From Acidobacteriota bacterium (lineage in GTDB: Bacteria; Acidobacteriota; Vicinamibacteria; Vicinamibacterales; CAVVIG01), in NCBI GenBank assembly GCA_017883165.1, contig JADGOC010000006.1:1-57035 (forward strand): a stretch of DNA of 57,035 bases, given 5' to 3'. Shown one piece after another: positions 15,809 through 24,230 of the stretch. The position numbers and the translations under genes were made by a program. Numbering within the stretch: position 1 is the stretch's first letter; the number at the start of each line of letters is the position of its first letter. The notes under the pieces are model-generated. The model was given only the letters and a program-made list of their open reading frames with translations. It was not told where the DNA came from and searched no databases.

Positions 15809-17041
15809 ATGTTCCGCGCCGCTGTGTCGTTCACGGCCGCCGTGTCAGTCGTCATTGCCGCCGCCTCCGGGCAGCGCGGCGCGCCGATTCAGCGTCCAGC
15901 GCTTCCGAACGCGCAAACGGCCGCCGCTTATTTTCCCGAGCGCTTCGACTGGCAGCACAAGACGCCGGCCGAGGCCGGCATGGACCGGGCGATGCTCGAC
16001 GAAGCCGTAAAGGCGGCGATCGACAGCGAGAATCCGGCGACGAAGAACATGCTGCTGTATCTCGCGACGACCTTCGGCCGCAGCGAACCGTTCGACACGC
16101 CGATCGGTCCGGTGAAAGACCGCGGCCCCGCGGCTGGTCTCATCACCCGCCACGGCTACATCGTGGCCGAGTGGGGCGATCCCGGACGTGTGGACATGAC
16201 GCACAGCGTGACGAAGACGTTTCTCACCACGGTCGTCGGGTTGGCGTGGCAGCGCGGCCTGATCCACGACGTCGACGATTACGCGCGCGATTACATGCCG
16301 CCCGCCGTCGATCTTTTCGAGGCGCCGCACAACCAGACGATCAAGTGGGATCATCTCCTGCGGCAGACCAGCGACTGGCAGGGCACGTTGTGGGGGAAGC
16401 CCGACTGGGCGGATCGCCCGGAAGGCGCGACCGCGGCGGATTGGCCGAACCGCAAGCTGTGGGACTCAGGCACCCACTACAAGTACAACGACGTGCGCGT
16501 GAACGTGCTCGCGCTGGCGGCGCTCAACGTGTGGCGACGTCCGCTGCCGGATGTCCTGCGCGAACAGGTGATGGAGCCCATCGGCGCCTCGTCTACGTGG
16601 CGGTGGTACGGCTACGACAACTCGTGGGTGGAGCTCGACGGCCAGAAAGTGCAGTCGGTGACCGGCGGCGGCCACTGGGGCGGCGGCATGTTCATCAACG
16701 CGTACGACATGGCGCGATTTGGGTATCTCTTTCTTCGCAACGGCACGTGGAAGGGCAAGCCGATCGTGTCGGAGCAGTGGATTCAGATGGCGCGAACGCC
16801 CGGTCCCGCGAATCCTGATTATGGTTTTGCGAATTGGTTCTTGAACACCGGAAGAAAGCCGCTGCCCGCGGCGCCGGCATCGGCGGTGTGCTTCGAGGGC
16901 AATGGCGCCAACATCATCTACATCGACTGGGACAACGACATCGTCGCCGTCGTGCGCTGGATTCGCGGCGGGCCGGCGCTCAACGATGTCATCGGCAAGA
17001 TACTGGCGTCGATCCAGACGCCCGGCCATGCCGGTCACTGA
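15809..17041 (+). CDS. secreted serine hydrolase, beta-lactamase (class C-like) fold
   Basis: A 410-residue protein with an N-terminal signal-like segment (residues 1-21). The catalytic SxxK motif is in DMTHSVTKTFLTTVVG, and the tyrosine motif is in HYKYNDVRVN (YxN). GGGHWGGGMFINAYDMARFG follows later in the family's third-motif region. Members of this Beta-lactamase family include carboxypeptidases and esterases; resistance to beta-lactams cannot be assumed. It is translated from a strong ribosome-binding site and overlaps the TfoX gene by 14 nt. Confidence 0.9.
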   Translation: MFRAAVSFTAAVSVVIAAASGQRGAPIQRPALPNAQTAAAYFPERFDWQHKTPAEAGMDRAMLDEAVKAAIDSENPATKNMLLYLATTFGRSEPFDTPIGPVKDRGPAAGLITRHGYIVAEWGDPGRVDMTHSVTKTFLTTVVGLAWQRGLIHDVDDYARDYMPPAVDLFEAPHNQTIKWDHLLRQTSDWQGTLWGKPDWADRPEGATAADWPNRKLWDSGTHYKYNDVRVNVLALAALNVWRRPLPDVLREQVMEPIGASSTWRWYGYDNSWVELDGQKVQSVTGGGHWGGGMFINAYDMARFGYLFLRNGTWKGKPIVSEQWIQMARTPGPANPDYGFANWFLNTGRKPLPAAPASAVCFEGNGANIIYIDWDNDIVAVVRWIRGGPALNDVIGKILASIQTPGHAGH

Positions 17042-17381
17042 GAGCTTCATCGCATTCGTCGTCGACCAGCTCGCCGGGTGCGGGTTCATTACGACGAAAC
17101 GGATGTTCGGCGGCGTCGGCGTGTACGGCGGCGAGCTCTTCTTCGCGTTGATCGCCGATGATCTCCTCTATTTCAAAGTCGACGATTCGAACCGCCGCGA
17201 TTTCGAAGCGGCGGGGATGGGACCGTTCAAACCCTATGGCGACGACCGCGAGATCTTTCAGTACTACGAAGTGCCGCTCGTCGTGCTCGAGGACGCGGAT
17301 GAGCTCGCGAGGTGGGCGCGCACCGCGATCCGCGTCGCCGGGTCGAAGCGTGAGTTGAAGCGCACGTCCAGGCGAAAATAG
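17028..17381 (+). CDS. TfoX/Sxy N-terminal-domain protein
   Basis: A 117-residue protein from ATG 17028 (MPVTESFIAFVVDQLAGCG). The frame opens further upstream, but that part is antisense-like and lies inside the serine hydrolase. KRMFGGVGVYGGELFFALIA and DDLLYFKVDDSNRRDF are the TfoX N-terminal domain hallmarks. It lacks the C-terminal domain of E. coli Sxy, so a role in competence is not implied. It starts 14 nt inside the preceding gene and its stop overlaps the -10 box of the next one. Confidence 0.87.
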   Translation: MPVTESFIAFVVDQLAGCGFITTKRMFGGVGVYGGELFFALIADDLLYFKVDDSNRRDFEAAGMGPFKPYGDDREIFQYYEVPLVVLEDADELARWARTAIRVAGSKRELKRTSRRK

Positions 17382-17384
17382 AAT
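17355..17384 (+). promoter_or_regulatory. promoter of the DUF763 gene, leaderless type
   Basis: TTGAAG (17355-17360), an 18-nt spacer and TAGAAT (17379-17384) end 6 nt before GTG 17391. Transcription would start at about the first base of the coding sequence. No Shine-Dalgarno is present. Confidence 0.5.
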
Positions 17385-17390
17385 CGATCC

Positions 17391-18485
17391 GTGGCCCGCC
17401 ATACCGGATATGCCTCCCTTCCGCTGCACGGCGGGAAAGCGCCGCCCTGGCTCTTCTCGCGCATGGTGCGGCTCTCGCGCGAGATCCTGATCTACCTCTC
17501 CAGCGAATTCGGGAGCCGCGAGATTCTGCGCCGTCTGTCCGATCCGTTCTGGTTCCAGGCGTTCGGCTGCGTCCTCGGCTTCGACTGGCATTCGAGCGGT
17601 GTGACGACGACGGTGTGCGGGGCGGTCAAGGAGGGAATCAAGGAGATCGATCGCGATCTCGGCTTCTTCGCGGCTGGCGGGAAAGGGAAGACGTCGCGAA
17701 AGACCCCGGAACAGATTGCGGAGTCGTGCGAGCGGATCGGCCGAGATCCGAAACCGCTGGTGTACGCGAGCCGGACGGCGGCGAAAGTGGACAGCGCCGC
17801 GGTACAGGACGGCTACCAGCTCTATCACCACGTGTTCTTCTTCACCGCGGCCGGCGAGTGGTCGGTCGTCCAGCAGGGGATGAGCGATCGGACGAGCACG
17901 GCGCGCCGCTATCACTGGCTGTCCGAGCATGTGGCGAGCTTCGTCGACGAGCCGCACGAGGCGGTGTGCTGTGACGCGCGCGGCGACACGCTCAATCTGG
18001 TCGCGCACGAAAGCGACGCGGCCCGCCGCGCGTCGGCGGAGCTGGCGTGCCTGAAGCCGGACGTGACGTTGAAGGCCCTCGAGAAGGCTTGTGTGCCGAT
18101 GTTGACGATGCCGGCGCGGCACACGCTGTTCCCGGAGCTCGATGTGGCGGGTCCGTATCTCGAGAAGATCCTGCTGAAGACCTACGAGCGCGCGCCCGAG
18201 AACTTCGAGACGCTGCTCGGCATCGAGGGAGTGGGCCCGAAGACGCTCCGCGCACTGGCGCTCGCGTCAGAGCTCGTGCACGGGACACCGGCGAGCCTCC
18301 GCGACCCGGCGAGGTTCGCATTCGCCCACGGCGGGAAGGACGGCACGCCGTTTCCGGTCGACAAACTGACCTACGACAAGACGATCGAGATTCTGAACAA
18401 AGCCATCAACCGCGCGGCGATCGATCGATCGGGAAAGGTACGGGCTTTTCAGCGGCTCGCACGCTTCGAGTCTCCGCCCCGTTGA
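17391..18485 (+). CDS. DUF763-domain protein
   Basis: A 364-residue protein from GTG 17391. The opening (ARHTGYASLPLHGGKAPPWL) and the ESCERIGRDPKPLVYASRTA, YQLYHHVFFFTAAGEWSVVQ and GMSDRTSTARRYHWLSE segments match the DUF763 family. A helix-hairpin-helix-like stretch (LLGIEGVGPKTLRALALASE) near residue 280 hints at DNA binding. DUF763 proteins occur in archaea and scattered bacteria; their function is unknown. The 3' end overlaps the convergent panE by 80 bp. Confidence 0.85.
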   Translation: MARHTGYASLPLHGGKAPPWLFSRMVRLSREILIYLSSEFGSREILRRLSDPFWFQAFGCVLGFDWHSSGVTTTVCGAVKEGIKEIDRDLGFFAAGGKGKTSRKTPEQIAESCERIGRDPKPLVYASRTAAKVDSAAVQDGYQLYHHVFFFTAAGEWSVVQQGMSDRTSTARRYHWLSEHVASFVDEPHEAVCCDARGDTLNLVAHESDAARRASAELACLKPDVTLKALEKACVPMLTMPARHTLFPELDVAGPYLEKILLKTYERAPENFETLLGIEGVGPKTLRALALASELVHGTPASLRDPARFAFAHGGKDGTPFPVDKLTYDKTIEILNKAINRAAIDRSGKVRAFQRLARFESPPR

Positions 18486-19395
18486 CATGCGGCTTGAGGA
18501 TCGTCGCGATAAAACGGTGAATCGGCGTCTCGACGCCGAGCTCATTCCCGAGGCGCACGATGGCGCCGCTCAGCCAGGGCAGCTCCAGCCGCTTCCCGCG
18601 CTCGAGATCCTCGAGCATCGACGACTTGGCCTGCGGCGGCAGCTCTTGCGTCATCCTGATGATTTCGTCGAACACGCCGGCCGGCAGCGCGATCCCTTTC
18701 TTGCGCGCGACGGCCATGGCTTCGAGCACCGCCGCCTGAATCATCGCGAAGAGATCCGGATCGTCGCGCAGCGGCCCGATCGGCGATCGCGTGACCGCCG
18801 TCATGCCGCTCATGACCGACAGGCGCACGAACTTCGACCAGATGTCCACGTCGATGTGGTCGGACAGCGTCGCCTGGAATCCCGCCGCGTGGCAGGCCTC
18901 GAGCAGACGTTCGAGTCGCGGCGATCTCGCGCCGTCGAGCTCGCCGAACAGCAGGTGGTCCATCGTCGTGTGCCGGATGACGCCCGGTTCGCTGACGACG
19001 GCCGCGACGTACGCGACGCCGCCGGCGACGTGCGGCCGCCCGACGGCGCCCGCGACCGTCTCGACGCCGTCCACGCCGTTCTGCAGCGGCACGACGACGG
19101 TGTCCGCGCCGATGAGCGGCGGAAGAAGGCGGGTCGCCGATTCCGCGTCGTAGAGCTTGACCGCGAACAGCACGACGTCGACCGGTGCAAGTGTCGACGT
19201 GTCTTCGGCGGCGCTGACGTGCGGCAGGTGAAGATCGCCCTTTGGACTTTCGAGGCGCAACCCGTGCGTGCGGAGCGCCTGCAGGTGCGCGCCGCGGGCA
19301 ATGAAGGTGACGTCGGCTCCGGCCGCCGCGAGGCGGCCGCCGAAATAGCCGCCGACGCCGCCGCTGCCGACAATCGCGATACGAAGAGGGATCAC
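18406..19395 (-). CDS. panE: 2-dehydropantoate 2-reductase
   Basis: A 329-residue ketopantoate reductase from GTG 19395. The NADPH fold IAIVGSGGVGGYFGGRLAAA (residues 6-25), FAVKLYDAESATRLL with the catalytic lysine, and LQNGVDGVE are typical. It makes pantoate from ketopantoate for coenzyme A synthesis. The last ~25 residues after FIATILKPHVNG go beyond the usual end of the family and are encoded antisense to the DUF763 gene. A TAAGAT box lies 6 nt upstream of the start on the minus strand. It is divergent from ada. Paralogues acting on other 2-oxoacids exist, so the symbol is probable rather than certain. Confidence 0.88.
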   Translation of the reverse strand: MIPLRIAIVGSGGVGGYFGGRLAAAGADVTFIARGAHLQALRTHGLRLESPKGDLHLPHVSAAEDTSTLAPVDVVLFAVKLYDAESATRLLPPLIGADTVVVPLQNGVDGVETVAGAVGRPHVAGGVAYVAAVVSEPGVIRHTTMDHLLFGELDGARSPRLERLLEACHAAGFQATLSDHIDVDIWSKFVRLSVMSGMTAVTRSPIGPLRDDPDLFAMIQAAVLEAMAVARKKGIALPAGVFDEIIRMTQELPPQAKSSMLEDLERGKRLELPWLSGAIVRLGNELGVETPIHRFIATILKPHVNGAETRSVRAAEKPVPFPIDRSPRG

Positions 19396-19501
19396 GGCAT
19401 CATCTTATCCCGGGCGGGACGGGTATTCCGGCGACGTACAATCCACATTTGCCCGCAAGATGCGGATAGCGGCCAATCCGGCGGCCAGGCATAGTGTGGG
19501 C

Positions 19502-20569
19502 ATGAAGTCGATGGCTATTGAGATTGACGACGCCGGGCGGTGGCGTGCGGTCGTCGCGCACGACCGCCGCGCGGACGGCGAATTCGTGTATGCGGTCGGC
19601 TCGACCGGCATCTACTGCCGGCCGTCGTGCGCGAGCCGGCGCCCGCGCCGCGAGGTCGTGACGTTCTTCGACGCGCCGGCCGACGCCGAGCGCGCCGGCT
19701 TCCGCGCGTGCCGGCGCTGCAAGCCGCACGACGCCGCGGTCGCCGATCCGTGGGTCGAGAAGATTCGCCGCGCGTGCGTGTATCTCGCCAACGTCGACGG
19801 CCATCCGTCGCTCGCGGTTCTGGCGAGGCGCGTCGGCGGCAGTCCGTATCATCTGCAGCGCAACTTCAAGAGGCTGGTCGGCATCTCGCCGCGTGAGTAC
19901 GCCGAGGCCTGCCGGCTGCGCAGGGTCAAAGACCGCCTGCGCGCCGGGCAGGCCATCACCGGCGCGATGCTCGACGCGGGCTATGGATCCAGCAGCCGAT
20001 TCTACGAGCGCGCCGCGCCGATGCTCGGCATGCTGCCAACGACGTATCGACGCGGAGGAGCCGGCATGAGCATTCGATACACGATCGTGGCGTCACCGCT
20101 TGGGCGGCTGCTGATTGGCGCGACGCCGAAGGGTGTGTGCGCGGTCGCCATGGGCGCTTCGTCTGCCGAGCTGGAGCGCGCGCTCGCGCGCGAGTATCCG
20201 GCGGCGACGATTGCCGCCGACGATCGCGAGCTGGCGCGCTGGACCAAGGTGATCCTCGCGCATCTCGCCGGACGCCAGCCGCGGCTCGACCTGCCGCTCG
20301 ACGTGCAGGCCACCGCGTTTCAGTGGCAGGTGTGGGACGCGCTTCGCTCGATTCCGTACGGCGAGACGCGGACCTATGGCGAGATCGCGAAGGCGATCGG
20401 CCGGCCGCGCGCGGTCCGCGCCGTGGCGCGTGCGTGCGCGACCAATCCGGTCGCGCTCGCGATTCCGTGTCACCGCGTCGTGGCGTCGAGCGGTGCGCCG
20501 AGCGGCTATCGCTGGGGTGTGCTCCGGAAGAGGACGCTGCTGTCGTCCGAGCGCCGGTCGCGCGCCTGA
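19502..20569 (+). CDS. ada: bifunctional Ada: transcriptional activator and O6-alkylguanine-DNA methyltransferase
   Basis: A 355-residue protein. The N-terminal Ada zinc domain has cysteines 39, 43, 70 and 73 (E. coli 38, 42, 69, 72), followed by an AraC-type DNA-binding domain (AVLARRVGGSPYHLQRNFKR) and a C-terminal methyltransferase with the acceptor motif IPCHRVV (C323; E. coli C321). The numbering supports the ATG at 19502 rather than the upstream Met at 19460. It repairs methylphosphotriesters and O6-methylguanine and activates its own regulon once methylated. All acceptor residues are intact. No alkB or alkA neighbour is seen here. Confidence 0.95.
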   Translation: MKSMAIEIDDAGRWRAVVAHDRRADGEFVYAVGSTGIYCRPSCASRRPRREVVTFFDAPADAERAGFRACRRCKPHDAAVADPWVEKIRRACVYLANVDGHPSLAVLARRVGGSPYHLQRNFKRLVGISPREYAEACRLRRVKDRLRAGQAITGAMLDAGYGSSSRFYERAAPMLGMLPTTYRRGGAGMSIRYTIVASPLGRLLIGATPKGVCAVAMGASSAELERALAREYPAATIAADDRELARWTKVILAHLAGRQPRLDLPLDVQATAFQWQVWDALRSIPYGETRTYGEIAKAIGRPRAVRAVARACATNPVALAIPCHRVVASSGAPSGYRWGVLRKRTLLSSERRSRA

Positions 20570-20626
20570 GCCTCGGCGCGCACTAGGCCGGCCCGCCCGA
20601 CCCGGCCTACAATTGTCCCTCGACAC

Positions 20627-21853
20627 ATGACCCACTACGGACGCTCCCCGTGGCTCGATCGCTTTCCGAAATCGCGGGTCCCCTCCTTTCCGCGGCATCG
20701 CGGCCACCTCGAACGGGCCGTCGTCGTCGTCGGCGGCGGGCTGACCGGGTGCGCGACCGCGTATGCGTTTGCGGCCGCCGGGATCGGCGTCGCGGTCGTC
20801 GAAGCCGATCGAATCGGGCGCGGCACGAGCGCCTCGGCGGCCGGGTGGATCGCCGACGACCCCGGCGTGACGTTCCTGTCGATGGAGCAGGCGGTCGGCC
20901 GCCATTCGGCACGACGGGCGTGGCAGGCGTGGCGGCGCGCCGCGCTCGACGGGGCGGCCGTCCTGCGGCGGCTCGGCGTCAAGTGCGATCTCGAAGCGAG
21001 CGCGTCAGTGACCATTGCCGCCACAAGCGAGCAGATCACGCGCCTCAAGCGCGAACAGAAGGCCCGGCGCGACGCCGGCCTGGACGCGCCGCTTCTCACC
21101 GCGCGCGCTGTCAGCGCGGAAGCCGCGCTCGCGTCGGGCGGTGGTCTCCGCGGCAGAGACGGGGCGACGCTCGATCCGTATCGCGCGTGTCTCGGCCTGG
21201 CGGCGGCGGCGCGCGAGCGCGGGGCGCAGTTCTTCGAGCATTCACCGGTGAAGAAGATCACGTTCGGGCGAAAAGCGGTCGACGTCCGCACCGCCGCCGG
21301 CACGATTCGCGCCGAGCAGGTCGTTGTCGCGACCGGAGTTCCGACCGCGCTCTTCGCGTCGCTCCAACGGCATTTTTGGTTTCGCAGCGCCTACCTCGCG
21401 CTCACCGGGCGCGTGCCCGCCAAAATCCGACAGCAGCTCGGCACGCGTGCCACCGTCGTCCGCGACTCGGCCGACCCGCCGCATGTGGTTCGCTGGGTGG
21501 ACGATGAGCGGTTGCTGGTGATGGGAGCGGATCGAGAATCGCCTCCCGATCGCCTTCGAGAGAAGACCACGATCCAGCGAACCGGCCAGTTGATGTACGA
21601 GTTGTCGACGATGTATCCGGACATCTCGGGGATGATTCCCGAGTACGGCTGGGACGCGGCCTATGCGCGCACAGCCGACGGGCTGCCGTACATCGGTCCA
21701 CACCGCAATTTTCCCCGGCATCTCTTCGCGTTCGGCGATTCGAGCCACAGCGTGACCGGCGCGCACCTGGCGAGCCGCATGCTGCTGCGCCACTATCTCG
21801 GCGAGCTCGATCCAGCCGACGAGCTCTTCGCGTTCACCCGCAATGTCCGTTGA
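20627..21853 (+). CDS. FAD-dependent oxidoreductase (DAO family)
   Basis: A 408-residue flavoenzyme with a dinucleotide fold set ~30 residues in (AVVVVGGGLTGCATAYAFAA), ending with VVEADRIGRGTSASAAGW. The C-terminal GLPYIGPHRNFPRHLFAFGD and SVTGAHLASRMLLRHY segments match the glycine/D-amino-acid oxidase group. Its last 11 nt overlap bshB1, so it is probably the first gene of a bacillithiol-linked operon. Whether it acts in thiol metabolism or is merely co-transcribed cannot be told. A TACAAT box sits at 20608-20613, 13 nt before the ATG. Confidence 0.86.
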   Translation: MTHYGRSPWLDRFPKSRVPSFPRHRGHLERAVVVVGGGLTGCATAYAFAAAGIGVAVVEADRIGRGTSASAAGWIADDPGVTFLSMEQAVGRHSARRAWQAWRRAALDGAAVLRRLGVKCDLEASASVTIAATSEQITRLKREQKARRDAGLDAPLLTARAVSAEAALASGGGLRGRDGATLDPYRACLGLAAAARERGAQFFEHSPVKKITFGRKAVDVRTAAGTIRAEQVVVATGVPTALFASLQRHFWFRSAYLALTGRVPAKIRQQLGTRATVVRDSADPPHVVRWVDDERLLVMGADRESPPDRLREKTTIQRTGQLMYELSTMYPDISGMIPEYGWDAAYARTADGLPYIGPHRNFPRHLFAFGDSSHSVTGAHLASRMLLRHYLGELDPADELFAFTRNVR

Positions 21854-22544
21854 CATCCTGGTGTTCGGGCCGCATCCCGACGACATCGAGATCGGCCTCG
21901 GCGGCACGATCGCGCGCCACGCGGCGCTCGGCGTCCGCGTCGGGTTGTGCGATCTGACGGCCGGCGAAATGGGTACCAACGGCACGGTCGAGGAGCGGCT
22001 CGCGGAAGCGGCCGCCGCCGCGGCCGTCCTCGGCGCGGCCTGGCGCGAAAATCTTCGCTGGCCCGATCGTCGCATCGGCCAGGATCCCGGCCACCTCGAG
22101 CAGGCCGTCTCGTTCATTCGACGCCATCGTCCGCGCACCGTCGCCGTGCCGTATTGGTCGGATCGCCATCCGGATCACGTCGCGGCCAGCGCGCTGCTCG
22201 CCGAGGCGGTCTTCAACAGCGGACTCCAGCGGTATCGGCCTGATGAAGACTCGTGGCGGCCGGAGTGGATCTGTTACTACTTCGTCAATGACGCGGCGCC
22301 GCCTTCGTTCGTGGTGGACGTGTCGGAGCACTACCATCTGAAACGCCAGGCGCTCGATTGCCACCGCAGCCAGTTCGTGCAGGCGGGATCGGCCAGCGCG
22401 ACGCGGTTGAACGCACCGGTGTTTCGGCAGCTCATCGAAAGCCGCGACGCGCAACTGGGCGCGCTGGCCGGCGTGGCGTGGGCCGAAGGCGTCGTGGTGC
22501 GCGAGCCGATCGTGCGCCAGGGTCTTCTCAAAGGAGCGCTGTGA
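21843..22544 (+). CDS. bshB1: bacillithiol biosynthesis deacetylase BshB1
   Basis: A 233-residue PIG-L/LmbE-fold zinc deacetylase. FGPHPDDIEIGLGGTIA carries the HPDD zinc motif, followed by TAGEMGTNGTVEERLAEA and the second zinc motif WSDRHPDHVAAS, which is very close to the Bacillus BshB1 pattern. It removes acetate from GlcNAc-malate to give GlcN-malate, the second step of bacillithiol synthesis. It overlaps the flavoenzyme upstream by 11 nt and bshA downstream by GTGA. BshC, which adds cysteine, is not in the window. Confidence 0.9.
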   Translation: MSVDILVFGPHPDDIEIGLGGTIARHAALGVRVGLCDLTAGEMGTNGTVEERLAEAAAAAAVLGAAWRENLRWPDRRIGQDPGHLEQAVSFIRRHRPRTVAVPYWSDRHPDHVAASALLAEAVFNSGLQRYRPDEDSWRPEWICYYFVNDAAPPSFVVDVSEHYHLKRQALDCHRSQFVQAGSASATRLNAPVFRQLIESRDAQLGALAGVAWAEGVVVREPIVRQGLLKGAL

Positions 22545-23689
22545 ACGTCGGCATCGTCTGCTACGCGTCGATTGGCGGCAGCGGCGTCATCGCGACCGAG
22601 CTGGGGAAGGCGCTCGCGTCGCGCGGCCACCACGTGCACATCCTGAGCAGCGAGACGCCGTTCCGTCTCGGCGACTACCAGCCCGGCTTGTCCTTTCACC
22701 GAGTGGAAACCCCGAGCTATCCGCTCTTCAGGGAACCGCAGTATCTGCTGTCACTCGCGACCAAGATCGTTCAGGTCTCGCGCGACGAGCGGCTCGACAT
22801 CGTTCATGCGCACTACGCCGTTCCGCACGCGGCGGCCGCCTACCTTGCCCGCCAGATCCTGGGGACGGCCGGTCACTCCGGCGTTCCACGGGTGATCACG
22901 ACGCTGCACGGCACCGACATCACCGTGCTCGGCAACGATCGCTCCTACGCCGAGACGATCGCGTTCTGCATCGAGCAGTCCGACGGCGTCACCGCCGTGT
23001 CCGAAAGTCTGAAGGCGGACACGTACCGCGAGCTCGGCGTGGCCCACGACATTCGCGTCATTCCGAACTTTCTCGACTGCTCGATGTACAGACGCCGCGA
23101 CGGCACGGCGCTCCGGTCGCGTCTGGCTCCCAAGGGCGAGAAGCTCGTGATTCACGTGTCGAACTTCCGCCCGGTGAAGCGCGTGGCCGCCGTCGTCGAC
23201 GTGTTTGCGAGAATCCGGCGCCAGCTTCCCGCGCGGCTGCTGATGGTCGGCGATGGCCCGGATCTGGCCGCCGCGGCACAGACGGCGCGCGCGCTCGGGG
23301 TGGCCGACGATGTGGAGTTTCTCGGCGGACAGGATCAGGTGCTGCCGCTCTTGTCGGCGTCCGACGTGTTCCTGCTGCCGTCGGCGCAGGAGAGCTTCGG
23401 CCTTGCCGCTCTCGAGGCCATGGCGTGCGAAGTCCCCGTCGTCGCATCGCGCGTCGGCGGGCTGCCGGAAGTGATCGAAGACGGGGTCAGCGGTTTCCTG
23501 CTCCCGCTGGACGACCTCGAGGGCATGGCGCGATCGGCGCTGCGCCTGCTCACCGACGGTGCGCTGCACCACCGTGTGGCTGAAGCGGGGTGCCGGACGG
23601 CGCACGAGCGATTCTGCGACCAGGATATCGTGCCGATGTACGAGGCGTACTACGAAGAGGTCCTCGCGCGGACTCCGCGAACGAGGTGA
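22541..23689 (+). CDS. bshA: N-acetyl-alpha-D-glucosaminyl L-malate synthase BshA
   Basis: A 382-residue GT4-family glycosyltransferase from GTG 22541, preceded by AAAGGAG and overlapping the bshB1 stop as GTGA. The opening [20 protein letters not shown] is the BshA hallmark. [17 protein letters not shown] and the C-terminal [20 protein letters not shown] motif complete the two Rossmann folds. It transfers GlcNAc from UDP-GlcNAc to L-malate, the first committed step to bacillithiol. A longer upstream reading of the frame is antisense-like and was discarded. Confidence 0.93.
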   Translation: MNVGIVCYASIGGSGVIATELGKALASRGHHVHILSSETPFRLGDYQPGLSFHRVETPSYPLFREPQYLLSLATKIVQVSRDERLDIVHAHYAVPHAAAAYLARQILGTAGHSGVPRVITTLHGTDITVLGNDRSYAETIAFCIEQSDGVTAVSESLKADTYRELGVAHDIRVIPNFLDCSMYRRRDGTALRSRLAPKGEKLVIHVSNFRPVKRVAAVVDVFARIRRQLPARLLMVGDGPDLAAAAQTARALGVADDVEFLGGQDQVLPLLSASDVFLLPSAQESFGLAALEAMACEVPVVASRVGGLPEVIEDGVSGFLLPLDDLEGMARSALRLLTDGALHHRVAEAGCRTAHERFCDQDIVPMYEAYYEEVLARTPRTR

Positions 23690-23710
23690 CCGCGGGAGGT
23701 CGTCGCGGTC
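23688..23710. terminator. hairpin between convergent bshA and dedA-like genes
   Basis: GACCGCG (23688-23694) and CGCGGTC (23704-23710) form a 7-bp GC-rich stem with a 9-nt loop that touches both stop codons. There is no T-tract, so it would be a weak intrinsic terminator at best. Confidence 0.35.
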
Positions 23711-24230
23711 AGGCCTTGCGCCGCGTGGGCCGGGCGAGCCATCGGAAGAACAGAATCACGATGACCGCCGGAATGAGCGGTCCCCACCACGCCGTCAGGC
23801 CGAACGCCGTCAGCGTTCTCGATCCGGTCTTCACGAACAGCATGATGGCCCCGGCCCACGCGAAGGCGCTGACCAAGTTGAGCACGCTGAACTTCACCGG
23901 CCGGACGTTTGCGTAGGCGCACGCGATCGGAATCGCCGTCCGCAGGCCCGGCAGGAACCGGCTGACGAGGATGATGGCGGTTTCGTGCGAATGGACGCGC
24001 TCGCTGACCGAGTGCCGGTACTTGGCGAGCCGCGGGTACCGATCCAGCCAGTGAAGGTGGCCGCGGAGGATGTAGAACCACAATTGGTCGCCAGTCGCCC
24101 CGCCGAGCGCGCCCGCGACCAGCACGCCCACCCAGAACAGCTTGCCGATCATCGCATCCGCGCAGACCTTGCTGTAGTAAATCTCGCCTTCGATGATCGC
24201 CGCGATGTAAATCGGCAGGTAGGCGAGCAT
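23709..24230 (-). CDS. DedA-family membrane protein
   Basis: A 173-residue SNARE-associated/DedA-domain protein from ATG 24230. It shows GALGGATGDQLWFYILRG (typical gxxxGdxxxYxxGr motif), HETAIILVSRFLPGLRTAIP (the conserved R-x-x-P motif) and several hydrophobic segments. DedA/VTT proteins include lipid scramblases that recycle undecaprenyl phosphate or other membrane lipids. The start shares one base with the DegT stop (TAATG), so it is translated as the third gene of the radical SAM-DegT-DedA unit. Confidence 0.87.
   Translation of the reverse strand: MLAYLPIYIAAIIEGEIYYSKVCADAMIGKLFWVGVLVAGALGGATGDQLWFYILRGHLHWLDRYPRLAKYRHSVSERVHSHETAIILVSRFLPGLRTAIPIACAYANVRPVKFSVLNLVSAFAWAGAIMLFVKTGSRTLTAFGLTAWWGPLIPAVIVILFFRWLARPTRRKA

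Noticed and set aside
15809-17041. Beta-lactam resistance gene
   Set aside because: The fold and SxxK/YxN motifs fit the broad serine-hydrolase family, which is mostly not involved in resistance. No ampR-type regulator is present.
17028-17381. Competence regulator tfoX/sxy
   Set aside because: Only the N-terminal domain is present and no competence genes are nearby, so the symbol was not assigned.
18487-19494. 335-codon plus-strand ORF across panE
   Set aside because: Antisense shadow; panE on the minus strand has intact NADPH-binding and catalytic motifs.
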